A stretch of DNA of 64,000 nucleotides from an uncultured Bacteroidales bacterium (GTDB taxonomy: Bacteria; Bacteroidota; Bacteroidia; Bacteroidales; F082): NCBI GenBank assembly GCA_900318085.1, contig ONJF01000002.1, positions 186,001-250,000 on the forward strand, read 5' to 3'. The notes under the pieces are model-generated. The model saw nothing but the letters and a program-made list of their open reading frames with translations, was not told the DNA's origin and searched no databases. Every line of letters starts with the position of its first letter. Position 1 is the first letter of the stretch. Shown piece after piece: positions 16,566 through 26,369 of this stretch. The position numbers were made by a program, and so were the translations under genes.

Positions 16566-18881
16566 ATGTATAGCAATATGAAACGACTATTCTTATTCTT
16601 GGTATTGTTACTGTCTTTTGCCACCATACAAGCGCAAACTGCCGGCGAAGGCATTGACGTGACCCACTATGAAATCCATGTTGGTGATTTCGATTTCGCC
16701 AATCGGACATTGCAGGGCGAGACCCATATCGAATTCACTGTAACAGCCAACAATATCACTACCATCGTGTTGGAGTTGAAGAGCCTCACCGTTAGCGATG
16801 TGGACTGCGACTTCACCGATGTGCAGAGTTTCAGTCAAGAGGGTGATTTCTTGACCATCAACTTGGCGGAAGCCCTGGTGGCCAACGAAAACGCGACCCT
16901 TATCATGCGCTATGGAGGTAACACCTTCAGCGAGACCTGGGGCGGCGTGGAATGGGATGATCCCAACTACGTCTATAACCTTGGCGTAGGTTTCGATAGC
17001 CAGCCGCACAACCTCGGCAAGACCTGGTTCCCTTGTGTCGACAACTTCACCGACAAAGCCACCTACGACGTGTATGTCACCACGACCAACGACAAGAAAG
17101 CCATCTGCGGCGGCGAGTTTGTCGAGACTATCGACAACGGCGACGGCACCTCCACTTGGCATTGGATGACCCCGCAGGAGATTGCCACCTATCACATCTC
17201 CTTTGCTGTTGGCGAGTATGACCTTTGGGAGGATGTCTATCACGGCATCGAGCGCGACATCCCTATCGAGGTCTATGCCAAACCGAGTCAGATGAACAAT
17301 GTGCCTGGCACTTTTGTCCATATCAAGGAAATTATTGGTTATTTTGAACAAATACTTGGGCCATATCCTTTCAACCGTATCGGTTATGTGAGCACCAAGA
17401 AAGGTTGTATGGAACACACCGACAACATCGCTTTCGCTTCGAGTATCATCAACGGCAACACGGGCGGCGAAGAATATGTGGCCCACGAGCTATCGCACAT
17501 GTGGTCGGGCAATCTGGTGACCTGTGCCGAGGCGGGCGACATGTGGCTCAACGAGGGCTTCGCCCAGTTCTGGGGCGCCTTCTACCGCTCGGGCGTGTAT
17601 GGCGAGGCGGATTACCAAAACACCATGTCGACAATGGTGAACAACGCGGTGAATAATTGGCAAACGAACCAATCACATTGGTTGCCTATCAACAACATGC
17701 CTCTGGATTTGACTTACGACAGCGATGTCATCTACAACCGCGGCGCCGTCATCGTCAGCACGATGATGAACTATATGGGACGCGAGAACTTCCTTGCGGC
17801 CATGCGCCAGTATTTCCAGCAATATGCCTATCAAACTGCCACTTCCGAGCTGCTTTGCGAGGCCTTGACCCAGTATTCCGGCATCGACATGCACGACTTC
17901 TTCGACACCTACGTTTATAGCGCGGGGATGCCGAGCCTTTATGCCAGCATCATCTCCGTCAATCCGGTAGGCAGCCAGTATGAGGTGACGCTCGACTTGC
18001 GTTATCAGCATATCGGCGACACGCATATCGGACAAAGCAATGGCTATGACATTACTTTTATTGGCCCTGATTTCCAAATGGCAACGGAGAGAGTGGAGTG
18101 GGATGGTCTGCATGGCGAGACTACCGTCACCCTTGACTTTTCACCTCTAGGTGTGGTCGGCGACATCGCCAATGGCTGGCTTGATGGCAAGACACAGAAG
18201 ATTTTCATGCTGAAGTCGACGTCGATGAGCAACTTTGCTAGATTCAGAGTCCAGCCGGAGACGCTTACCGACTCTGTGTTTGTTGCCATCGAGAACCATC
18301 TGGTCGGCCCTTACGACGACCCTCTGATACCCTATCTGACGATGTCGTCCAAGCATTTCTGGACTGTGAACCGCTATGATTTCGGTGAGGCCACGGTGAC
18401 GGGCATGATCGACTTCACTAGTGGTTCGGAGAACGACATCATCCACTCGGTGAACGACTCGGCCACGGTGTTGTATCGTCGCAATGCATCGGAGGCATGG
18501 CACGAAATCGAGCATACTTGGTATCCAGGAAGCACATGGAAGAACGGTCGTCTTGTCTTCGAAGACTTCCAGCCGGGTGACTATGCCATCGCTGTTTGGG
18601 ACAAGGCTTCCTTAAAACTGGATGAGCACCTGGAGCAGGGGAAGGCTATGCAACTTTATCCCAACCCCGCCAAGGGGCGTGTCAATGTGTCGTGGGGCGA
18701 ACCCTCCGATGGACAAATCCGTATCATCAGCGCGGAAGGCAAGGAATTGCAGCGTGTCGAATACAAGCAAGTTCGTAATGTGGAGATCGTGACTTCAGGT
18801 CTGCCGCAAGGATGGTGCACTGTGGTCAGACTCGACAAGGATGGGAAAGTCATGGAAACGGAAAAACTAATCATCAAATAA
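16566..18881 (+). CDS. M1 family metallopeptidase with a T9SS sorting domain
   Basis: A 771-residue gluzincin aminopeptidase. The signal is MKRLFLFLVLLLSFATIQA after a possible MYSN extension (ATGs at 16566 and 16578). The zinc site is HELSH (307-311) with the third ligand Glu330 in MWLNEGFAQFW. The substrate-binding exopeptidase motif is GCMEHTDN (280-287), a variant of GxMEN. The C-terminal ~85 residues (YPNPAKGRVNVSWGEPSDGQ) match a type A T9SS sorting domain, so the enzyme is probably secreted or surface-anchored. It trims N-terminal residues from peptides. It sits tightly between two lipoprotein genes (1 bp and 9 bp gaps). Confidence 0.93.
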   Translation: MYSNMKRLFLFLVLLLSFATIQAQTAGEGIDVTHYEIHVGDFDFANRTLQGETHIEFTVTANNITTIVLELKSLTVSDVDCDFTDVQSFSQEGDFLTINLAEALVANENATLIMRYGGNTFSETWGGVEWDDPNYVYNLGVGFDSQPHNLGKTWFPCVDNFTDKATYDVYVTTTNDKKAICGGEFVETIDNGDGTSTWHWMTPQEIATYHISFAVGEYDLWEDVYHGIERDIPIEVYAKPSQMNNVPGTFVHIKEIIGYFEQILGPYPFNRIGYVSTKKGCMEHTDNIAFASSIINGNTGGEEYVAHELSHMWSGNLVTCAEAGDMWLNEGFAQFWGAFYRSGVYGEADYQNTMSTMVNNAVNNWQTNQSHWLPINNMPLDLTYDSDVIYNRGAVIVSTMMNYMGRENFLAAMRQYFQQYAYQTATSELLCEALTQYSGIDMHDFFDTYVYSAGMPSLYASIISVNPVGSQYEVTLDLRYQHIGDTHIGQSNGYDITFIGPDFQMATERVEWDGLHGETTVTLDFSPLGVVGDIANGWLDGKTQKIFMLKSTSMSNFARFRVQPETLTDSVFVAIENHLVGPYDDPLIPYLTMSSKHFWTVNRYDFGEATVTGMIDFTSGSENDIIHSVNDSATVLYRRNASEAWHEIEHTWYPGSTWKNGRLVFEDFQPGDYAIAVWDKASLKLDEHLEQGKAMQLYPNPAKGRVNVSWGEPSDGQIRIISAEGKELQRVEYKQVRNVEIVTSGLPQGWCTVVRLDKDGKVMETEKLIIK

Positions 18882-18890
18882 ATCAACAAC

Positions 18891-19418
18891 ATGAAAAACT
18901 ACACATTAATGGCCCTGCTTTGCTTGATGGGTCTTTTCTTCGCCTCATGCAATGGAGGCTCGAAGACAGAATGGGAAAACTATTATGGTTACACCAACAA
19001 TGACATCATTGGAACTTACTCATATTCCAATGTGGCCGATGCTTTTGATGGCGTTGAAGGTGCGGGACGCTATGCTTGCGACAATGCCGAAATCAGCGTC
19101 GCACCGTATTCAGGGAGCCAGGTTGAGTTCAAGATCAACTGCCCCAGCCAAGGCTTCAACAGGACATTCACCGGCAAGCCTTCGCCCAATAACGACGACT
19201 TTATGGTGCACATGTCAAGCGGATATCAACACTATGGCTCCAATAAATTGAGAGCCTATAATGTGACGGGTTATGTGCTTAAAAACACGAAGCAACAATT
19301 GCGTATGCACGGTTATGCTGCGGTCAACACCTATAAACTGATTGTGCTTGAAACCGGAGGCGTTGATACCATCCCCGACAATGGGACTTATTATTATTTC
19401 GATGTCATTAAAAACTAA
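18891..19418 (+). CDS. Lipoprotein, paralogue A of a duplicated pair
   Basis: A 175-residue lipoprotein with signal MKNYTLMALLCLMGLFFASC and lipidated Cys before NGG. The mature region shows DIIGTYSYSNVADAFDGVEG near the start and ends TYYYFDVIKN. The same pattern recurs in the gene at 20630 (DIVGEYTFSNAADAFEGSEA and YWYYFDVIKK). The two genes are paralogues and flank the repeat protein at 19431. The small beta-rich mature domain suggests a ligand-binding or lipocalin-like fold, but this is guesswork. It lies 9 bp after the M1 peptidase stop. Confidence 0.75.
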   Translation: MKNYTLMALLCLMGLFFASCNGGSKTEWENYYGYTNNDIIGTYSYSNVADAFDGVEGAGRYACDNAEISVAPYSGSQVEFKINCPSQGFNRTFTGKPSPNNDDFMVHMSSGYQHYGSNKLRAYNVTGYVLKNTKQQLRMHGYAAVNTYKLIVLETGGVDTIPDNGTYYYFDVIKN

Positions 19419-19430
19419 ATACGTACAACG

Positions 19431-20621
19431 ATGAAAAAAGTTATTATTGCTTTAGCCGTCCTCGTGATGGCGTTTGGAAATGTGGGTTTCGCCCAGCGTA
19501 ATACCCATTTGAAATCAAAGGCGACAGCCAATGTACTCAAATACTATGGCGTGCGCGATGAAACTACTGTGGTGCCTCAACTTGCCCAATGGATGACCGA
19601 AGACGGTGAGACCTATCGGACCACCTACACCTACGATGAATATGATTATTATCTCATTGAGGAAGTCACCGAGTTTGCGGGTGGGTCATCATGGGAAAAC
19701 TATTATAAGTTGCAGTATGAATATGACTTTTACGGCAATGTGATAGAGGCTCTGGCTCAGTCGTCAATGGGTAATGGTTGGGTCAACGAGGCAAGGGCTT
19801 CCTATACTTATGAAGGCGATCAGCCGAGTGAGGTCGTTTATCAGAACTGGGAAGGCGGTGCATGGGTGAATGATACGAAGGAAGTATACAATTACAATGG
19901 TGATGTGACCACAGTCTTGTATTGGGACTGGAACGGAAACAACTGGACTTCGGATGAACTGTATACCTACACCTATAGTGGAGAGACCATCGAATTGCTC
20001 ATCCAATACATGCAAGGTGGTGCTTGGCAGAACGATGAGAAACAACTATTTACTCTAAATTTTGACGAGAGGGTCGTGGAAATTATTGAACAAGAATGGG
20101 TCGGCACTTCATGGGTTAACGATGAACGAATTAGTTATCGCTATGTTGGAGGAGTTTACCCCGATAAGACCGTTGAGGAATGGAACGGTTCTGCATGGGA
20201 AATTGATTGTATGTATGACTTCGTTTATGACCAGGGCAACGCCAAGGTGGGTGAGTGCAAAAAACCTTCGGGAAACGACTGGGAACCTTGCGATGGCGAT
20301 ATCGAGATGGCTTTCGGCTATAGCGAGAAGAGCAATACTTATTATGGCTGGAGGGTCGAAATCAGCTATGTCGACCTCACCAGTGTCAATGAGGATGCCC
20401 AACAGGTTAGTTTCTTGGTCTATCCCGTGCCTGCCCAAGGCGAGATTTTCATTGAGGCCGAAGGCTTCCAAAAAGCAGAGATCTATAGTTTGACGGGCCA
20501 AAAGTTGATGGAAAGCCTGCGAGATAGGATGAATGTGAGCGCCTTGTCATCTGGCCTGTATATCATGAAGGTCTATGACCGCGAGGGCGGTTGCGCCACA
20601 CAGCGTTTTGTAGTCAAATAA
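19431..20621 (+). CDS. Repeat-containing secreted protein with a T9SS sorting domain
   Basis: A 396-residue protein with signal MKKVIIALAVLVMAFGNVGFA. Residues ~50-290 contain about six degenerate repeats of 30-36 residues built on a W..N/D..W core (e.g. NWEGGAWVNDTKEVYNY, DWNGNNWTSDELYTYTY, EWVGTSWVNDERISYRY). The repeats are tyrosine- and acid-rich and likely form beta-hairpins. The C-terminal ~75 residues (VYPVPAQGEIFIEAEGFQK to TQRFVVK) form a type A T9SS sorting domain. It is probably a surface-exposed binding protein. It sits between two paralogous lipoprotein genes with gaps of 12 and 8 bp. No enzyme motif is visible. Confidence 0.82.
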   Translation: MKKVIIALAVLVMAFGNVGFAQRNTHLKSKATANVLKYYGVRDETTVVPQLAQWMTEDGETYRTTYTYDEYDYYLIEEVTEFAGGSSWENYYKLQYEYDFYGNVIEALAQSSMGNGWVNEARASYTYEGDQPSEVVYQNWEGGAWVNDTKEVYNYNGDVTTVLYWDWNGNNWTSDELYTYTYSGETIELLIQYMQGGAWQNDEKQLFTLNFDERVVEIIEQEWVGTSWVNDERISYRYVGGVYPDKTVEEWNGSAWEIDCMYDFVYDQGNAKVGECKKPSGNDWEPCDGDIEMAFGYSEKSNTYYGWRVEISYVDLTSVNEDAQQVSFLVYPVPAQGEIFIEAEGFQKAEIYSLTGQKLMESLRDRMNVSALSSGLYIMKVYDREGGCATQRFVVK

Positions 20622-20629
20622 TCCATGCC

Positions 20630-21097
20630 ATGAAAAGAATAAGTCTTATCGGACTCTTGCTCTTTTTGGGCCTCATAACGGTTTCCTGCAACAAGGAAAA
20701 GAAAGGCTACACTATTGATGACATCGTAGGAGAATACACCTTTTCCAATGCCGCCGACGCTTTTGAAGGATCTGAAGCGGAAGAGTACATTTATCTCTGT
20801 GATGATGCCGTCATTACCATTGCCCGGGATGGAAAGAATACTGTGGATTTTAGGCTTTCATGCCCTGAAGAGGACCACAATGCCCATTTTAATGGTGTCC
20901 CTTTCCAGAATGAGAACGATTCCGTTATCATGATGTCGTATGATTACGGTTATGGCAAGTTCCCGCCCAATGAAAGCAAGGTGTTTGCCAACGTTTCAAA
21001 AATGGAGGGTAAGATTCGGTTGCAAGGCTATCACTATTTTTATAGTGGCTCGTCGGGCAATTCGTATTGGTATTATTTTGACGTGATCAAAAAGTGA
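20630..21097 (+). CDS. Lipoprotein, paralogue B of a duplicated pair
   Basis: A 155-residue lipoprotein with signal MKRISLIGLLLFLGLITVSC, lipidated Cys before NKE. It shares DIVGEYTFSNAADAFEGSEA and the C-terminal YWYYFDVIKK with the gene at 18891. The frame can be opened to a TTG at 20591, but that overlaps the previous gene and has no signal, so the ATG at 20630 is used. It is the last gene of the run; the terminator begins 18 bp downstream. Confidence 0.75.
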   Translation: MKRISLIGLLLFLGLITVSCNKEKKGYTIDDIVGEYTFSNAADAFEGSEAEEYIYLCDDAVITIARDGKNTVDFRLSCPEEDHNAHFNGVPFQNENDSVIMMSYDYGYGKFPPNESKVFANVSKMEGKIRLQGYHYFYSGSSGNSYWYYFDVIKK

Positions 21098-21114
21098 GTG
21101 AGGCAGCTCTATGA

Positions 21115-21155
21115 CAATCCCCCGACAGTTTACTCATGTCGGGGGATTGTTTTTT
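21115..21155 (+). terminator. Strong intrinsic terminator
   Basis: A 13-bp perfect stem, CAATCCCCCGACA (21115-21127) with TGTCGGGGGATTG (21137-21149), is followed by T6 (21150-21155). It ends the plus-strand operon. The histidine kinase stop codon lies directly beside it on the other strand. Confidence 0.9.
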
Positions 21156-22663
21156 CATTTCTTCAAGGTGATTCTAAATGTTGTTCCTTCGCCTATCACA
21201 GAGGACTTGACGAAGATCTTTCCCTTGTGGTAGTCCTCGATGATGCGCTTGGCCAGCGATAAGCCTAATCCCCAGCCGCGTTTCTTGCTGGTGTAGCCAG
21301 GGTTGAACACCTGCTTGATTGTCGACTTCGGGATGCCTTTGCCCGTGTCGCTCAAGTCGAGGTGGATGTGGTCGCCGTCATCAATGAGGTCGAGGGTGAT
21401 CTTTCCGTGGTCGCCCATGGCATCGACGGAGTTCTTGGTGAGGTTTTCGAGCACCCAGCGGAACAGCGATGGAATCAGCGGCATGATCAACTCGCCCTCG
21501 GGCAGGTTGATTTCGAAGTCAAACTTCTTGGAGAACCGTTTTTGCAGGTAGTCCATCGTGTCGCGGATGAGGTAGTTGATGTCCGTGGGCTCGGGCACAG
21601 GCACAGAACCTATCTTTGAGAAGCGGTCGGTGACAATCTGTAGCCGCTCGATGTCTTTTTCCATCTCGTACGTGCCAACGAATGGCTCGTCTTGCATCTT
21701 TAGGAGTTCTACCCAGCCCATCAGCGAGGAAATCGGCGTACCCAGTTGGTGTGCGGTCTCCTTGGCCATGCCTGCCCACACTTGGTTTTGCTCCGAACGA
21801 CGGGCGTAACTAAAGAGAAGGTAGGCAATTAATAGGAATAGTGCGAATACAACGAACTGTATGACAGGGTAGTAGCGCATCTGTTGCACCAAGTCGGTAG
21901 TGCGGTAGAAGATGGTGGCCTTGCCTTTGTTCATGAACTCGATTTGCAAGGGATCGTTCTCGTCGCGCATGATGGCTAGCTGTTGCCTCACATAGTTGGA
22001 GTCCTGCATCATGAGTGAGTCGAGGTTGCCGAAGCTGAGGATGGTGTCTTGGGTCTCGTTGGTGACGATGACGGGTACACCCATTGAATTCAGGGTGATT
22101 TCTTCCATGAAGTGGTCCGACATGTCCTCCAAAACGGCCTTCAGGTCGGTGTAGATCAACGACTCGTTGTAGTAAAGATACTGCACAGAGCCGTAGCCTG
22201 GATCGATTTTGATGGGCGGGAATTTGGAGTAGGAGTCTTTCATCTCTTCGTCAAAGGTCTTCTTGCCTTCTTGAGCAGGTGGCAAGTTGCTGGAGAAGAG
22301 AATGTTGTCCTTTGTATCGGTGACCACCAAGGGAATGCTGATGTTGTTGCGGATGATGTCGAGATAAACGGCAGTGTTGTCGTTCGACGAGATGTCGATG
22401 ACGCGGCGATAGGCGTTGGCCAACAGGTCGACGCGCAACTGTTCCTGCTCGCTCACCTTTTTGAAGAATTCCTCTGTCGAACTCATCATCACGGCATGTT
22501 GCTCCATGGCGGCGGCCCACATCTTCACCTGCTTGACCTCTTGGTCGGCGATGGATTTAACAAGGTGATTGGTGTACCACAACGATGCACCGATGATGAG
22601 CAAGGCGACAACCGCCAAAGCCCATTTCCAACGTTTTTTGTTTGTATAGAGGTTCGTTTTCAC
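21155..22663 (-). CDS. Membrane sensor histidine kinase
   Basis: A 502-residue kinase. TM1 spans about residues 13-30 and TM2 about 266-286, framing a ~235-residue periplasmic sensor region. The phospho-acceptor is His305 in KETAHQLGTPISS. ATP-binding boxes are NLTKNSVDAMGD (N), DTGKGIP (G1) and GWGLGLSLAKRI (G2). It is predicted to autophosphorylate and pass phosphate to a response regulator. None is adjacent, so it is an orphan. The start is a GTG at 22663. The next gene upstream on this strand is rpoN, separated by two small hairpins; a functional link to sigma-54 is possible but unproven. Confidence 0.92.
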   Translation of the reverse strand: MKTNLYTNKKRWKWALAVVALLIIGASLWYTNHLVKSIADQEVKQVKMWAAAMEQHAVMMSSTEEFFKKVSEQEQLRVDLLANAYRRVIDISSNDNTAVYLDIIRNNISIPLVVTDTKDNILFSSNLPPAQEGKKTFDEEMKDSYSKFPPIKIDPGYGSVQYLYYNESLIYTDLKAVLEDMSDHFMEEITLNSMGVPVIVTNETQDTILSFGNLDSLMMQDSNYVRQQLAIMRDENDPLQIEFMNKGKATIFYRTTDLVQQMRYYPVIQFVVFALFLLIAYLLFSYARRSEQNQVWAGMAKETAHQLGTPISSLMGWVELLKMQDEPFVGTYEMEKDIERLQIVTDRFSKIGSVPVPEPTDINYLIRDTMDYLQKRFSKKFDFEINLPEGELIMPLIPSLFRWVLENLTKNSVDAMGDHGKITLDLIDDGDHIHLDLSDTGKGIPKSTIKQVFNPGYTSKKRGWGLGLSLAKRIIEDYHKGKIFVKSSVIGEGTTFRITLKK

Positions 22664-22710
22664 AAGGATAAAAACGATAATGTTTCCAAATTATTATGCA
22701 ACCTATAGTT

Positions 22711-22759
22711 CGGCTGGATTTGTGATCCGGTCGAATGGAATCGGGGATTTGTAATCCCC
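22711..22759. repeat. Two adjacent small hairpins of one pattern
   Basis: Hairpins centred on GGATTTGTGATCC (within 22711-22733) and GGGGATTTGTAATCCCC (22743-22759) share the core GATTTGTRATC. They lie between the rpoN stop and the kinase start. They may be REP-like elements or RNA processing sites. There is no T-run. Confidence 0.4.
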
Positions 22760-22765
22760 AAGAAG

Positions 22766-24268
22766 TCACATTTTCTTTCTCATCCTTCCCACAGGAATCC
22801 CAAGTTGTTCCCGGTATTTGGCCACAGTCCTGCGTGCTATGGGATAACCTTTCTCTTTCAGCACCAACATGAGCTGCTCGTCGGTCATGGGGTTGGCTTT
22901 GTCTTCGTTGTCTACCGCGTCTTTCAGGATTTTCTTGATTTCACGGGTCGACACCTCTTCTCCTTCCACATTGGTGATGCCTTCGCTGAAGAAGAACTTG
23001 AGCAGGAAGGTGCCATAGGGGGTCTGCACATATTTGCTGTTGGCCACGCGTGAGATAGTGGAGATGTCCAAACCGACCTTGTCAGCCACGTCTTTGAGGA
23101 TCATGGGTTTGAGTTTGGTTTCGTCCCCAGTGAGGAAGTACTCTTTCTGTATGTCGACGATGGCTTTCATGGTGACATACAGCGTGTTCTGACGTTGATT
23201 AATGGCGTCGATGAACCATTTGGCCGCGTCGATTTTCTGCTTCACGAACTGCACGGCTTCTTGCTTGTTGCGCGAGTCTTTGCTGCTCGAGAATTCCTCC
23301 AACATCTTGAGGTATTGCTTGCTGATGTGTAGTTCGGGCGTGTTGCGGCCGTCCAATGAGAGCTCCACCTGACCATCTCTGACGAAGACAAAGAAGTCGG
23401 GGGTGATGTAGTGGATGTTCTTGGTGCCCGAACTGGAAGCATCGGCGGGTTTGGGGTTGAGCTTGAGGATTTCGTCCAAAGCGGCTTTCAGTTCGCGGTT
23501 GCTGACTTCCAGTTTCTTGGCGATCTTGTCGTAGTGTTTCTTGGTGAATTCTTCAAAGAAATCCCTGACGATGGTGACGGATAGGCTGTAGTCGTTGTAA
23601 GGGTTCTCTTCCTGTAGGCGTTGCAATTGTATCATGAGGCATTCCTGCAGGTTGCGGGCGGCGATGCCAGGTGGGTCGAGTTGCTGTACGATGCTCAACA
23701 CTTCGGCCACCTCTTCCTCTGTGGTGGATATATTCATCGAGAATAGCATGTCGTCGACGATGTTGGGGATAGGACGGCTGAGGTAGCCGTTGTCGTCAAG
23801 GTTTCCGATGATGTATTGCCCGATTTCGAGCTGTTTCTCGTTGAGGTCGTGGTAGGCGAGCTGCTGTTGCAGATAGTCTTGGAAGGTCTCCTCATTGGCG
23901 ATGGGAGCCTCATAGGGGTCGTCATCGCTGCTGTAGTTGTTGGTTTGCAATCGGTACGAATAATCATCTCGGTCTTCTTCAGAGAGGTAGTCGCTTATGT
24001 CGAACTCATCATCTTTGCTGAAGTTGACTTCGTCATCGTTGTAGTCGTCATTCTCGCCATTGTCATCGGCAGGTTCTTCAACGGTTGGCTCGTTGTCATC
24101 ATAGTCGTTCTCGTGGCTGTCTTCAAGGGCGGGGTTGATTTCCATCTCCTCCTTGATGCGTTGTTCGAGTTCGATTAATGGCAGTTGCAACAGCTTCATC
24201 AGCTGGATTTGCTGCGGCGACAGCTTCAGTTCCTGTCGCTGGGTTTGAGTCAATCGTTGGTTGGGCAT
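22766..24268 (-). CDS. rpoN: RNA polymerase sigma-54 factor
   Basis: A 500-residue sigma-54. The N-terminal region I is Gln-rich and activator-contacting (RQELKLSPQQIQLMKLLQLP). A long acidic linker follows (about residues 50-110). Then come the core-binding region (LDPPGIAARNLQECLMIQL) and the C-terminal DNA-binding part with RpoN box ARRTVAKYREQLGIP (478-492). It directs polymerase to -24/-12 promoters and needs an AAA+ enhancer-binding activator, which is not seen here. The ATG at 24268 matches the family N terminus. A gap of about 100 bp separates it from the downstream kinase. Confidence 0.96.
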   Translation of the reverse strand: MPNQRLTQTQRQELKLSPQQIQLMKLLQLPLIELEQRIKEEMEINPALEDSHENDYDDNEPTVEEPADDNGENDDYNDDEVNFSKDDEFDISDYLSEEDRDDYSYRLQTNNYSSDDDPYEAPIANEETFQDYLQQQLAYHDLNEKQLEIGQYIIGNLDDNGYLSRPIPNIVDDMLFSMNISTTEEEVAEVLSIVQQLDPPGIAARNLQECLMIQLQRLQEENPYNDYSLSVTIVRDFFEEFTKKHYDKIAKKLEVSNRELKAALDEILKLNPKPADASSSGTKNIHYITPDFFVFVRDGQVELSLDGRNTPELHISKQYLKMLEEFSSSKDSRNKQEAVQFVKQKIDAAKWFIDAINQRQNTLYVTMKAIVDIQKEYFLTGDETKLKPMILKDVADKVGLDISTISRVANSKYVQTPYGTFLLKFFFSEGITNVEGEEVSTREIKKILKDAVDNEDKANPMTDEQLMLVLKEKGYPIARRTVAKYREQLGIPVGRMRKKM

Positions 24269-24286
24269 CTCTTTATAGAATTATGA

Positions 24287-24355
24287 GTGCGGAATGCTGA
24301 ATGATGAATTGAAGGCACAGCCCTGCATTCCGCATTCAGCATTCATCATTCAGCA

Positions 24356-24357
<2 letters not shown>
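24287..24357. repeat. Inverted repeat of GAATG-type units overlapping the asnS stop
   Basis: A 17-bp arm (24293-24309) is perfectly complementary to 24341-24357. A second pair (24288-24297 with 24325-24334, 10 bp) is nested and alternative. The right arm ends inside the asnS stop codon (24356-24358). The sequence is built from GAATG/CATTC pentamers. It may act as a processing or stabilising structure between asnS and rpoN. Confidence 0.55.
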
Positions 24358-25795
<1,438 letters not shown>

Positions 25796-25879
25796 TTTAT
25801 ATTGATAATCTCTTTAAAAGCGTAACTAATTCAACTGCAAAGTAACAAAAAAAAACGTCACGGTCAGCCAAAATTGCTG

Positions 25880-25887
25880 TATATTTG
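25880..25887 (+). promoter_or_regulatory. Bacteroidota -7 element for the transposase gene
   Basis: TATATTTG lies 26 bp before the ATG at 25914. Confidence 0.45.
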
Positions 25888-25913
25888 CAAAACCTACAAC
25901 GAACAGTGTTCTT

Positions 25914-26369
25914 ATGGCAAACACTTACACACAATTGTACACTCACATTGTTTTTCACACGAAAAGCACGGGTGTCGTCATGCGCGATGAGGATTTAAAT
26001 CGTGTGTTTGAATATATAGGTGGCATTATCCGCAGTGAAGGTTCTATACCGTTTGCTGTTGGTGGTGTTGCCGACCATATTCATGTTTTGATGACGTTGC
26101 CGAAGACTGTCACCATGTCGGATTTTGTTCGTGTCATCAAGGCGAAAAGCAGTAAGTGGTTGAAAACAGTGGATGCGTATTATGAGCCATTCCAATGGCA
26201 GGAAGGTTATGGTGCTTTTAGTGTTAGCCCATCTTTGATGGAACGGACTACAAAATATATTTTCGGTCAGGCGGAGCATCATAAAACCAAAACGTATTAT
26301 GACGAATATTGCGAAACGTTGAAAGCGTATGGAATCGAATATGATGAACGATATGCATTTAGGGATTGA
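25914..26369 (+). CDS. REP-associated tyrosine transposase (RAYT/IS200-like, Y1 HUH)
   Basis: A 151-residue Y1 transposase. It starts MANTYTQLYTHIVFHTKST, typical of IS200-type TnpA. The HUH metal site is HIHVLMTLPK (first His after VGGVAD), and the catalytic Tyr lies in WQEGYGAFSVSPS. The protein is intact and has its own -7 element. No flanking IS ends or tnpB are seen. Instead a ~125-bp multi-palindrome begins 14 bp after its stop, the arrangement expected of a RAYT with its REP/BIME partner. RAYTs cut single-stranded REP hairpins; most are domesticated single-copy genes. The last 41 bp overlap the longest frame of the next gene. Confidence 0.85.
   Translation: MANTYTQLYTHIVFHTKSTGVVMRDEDLNRVFEYIGGIIRSEGSIPFAVGGVADHIHVLMTLPKTVTMSDFVRVIKAKSSKWLKTVDAYYEPFQWQEGYGAFSVSPSLMERTTKYIFGQAEHHKTKTYYDEYCETLKAYGIEYDERYAFRD

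Noticed and set aside
21155-22663. Two-component pair
   Set aside because: The kinase is convincing, but no response regulator lies next to it, so only an orphan kinase is reported.
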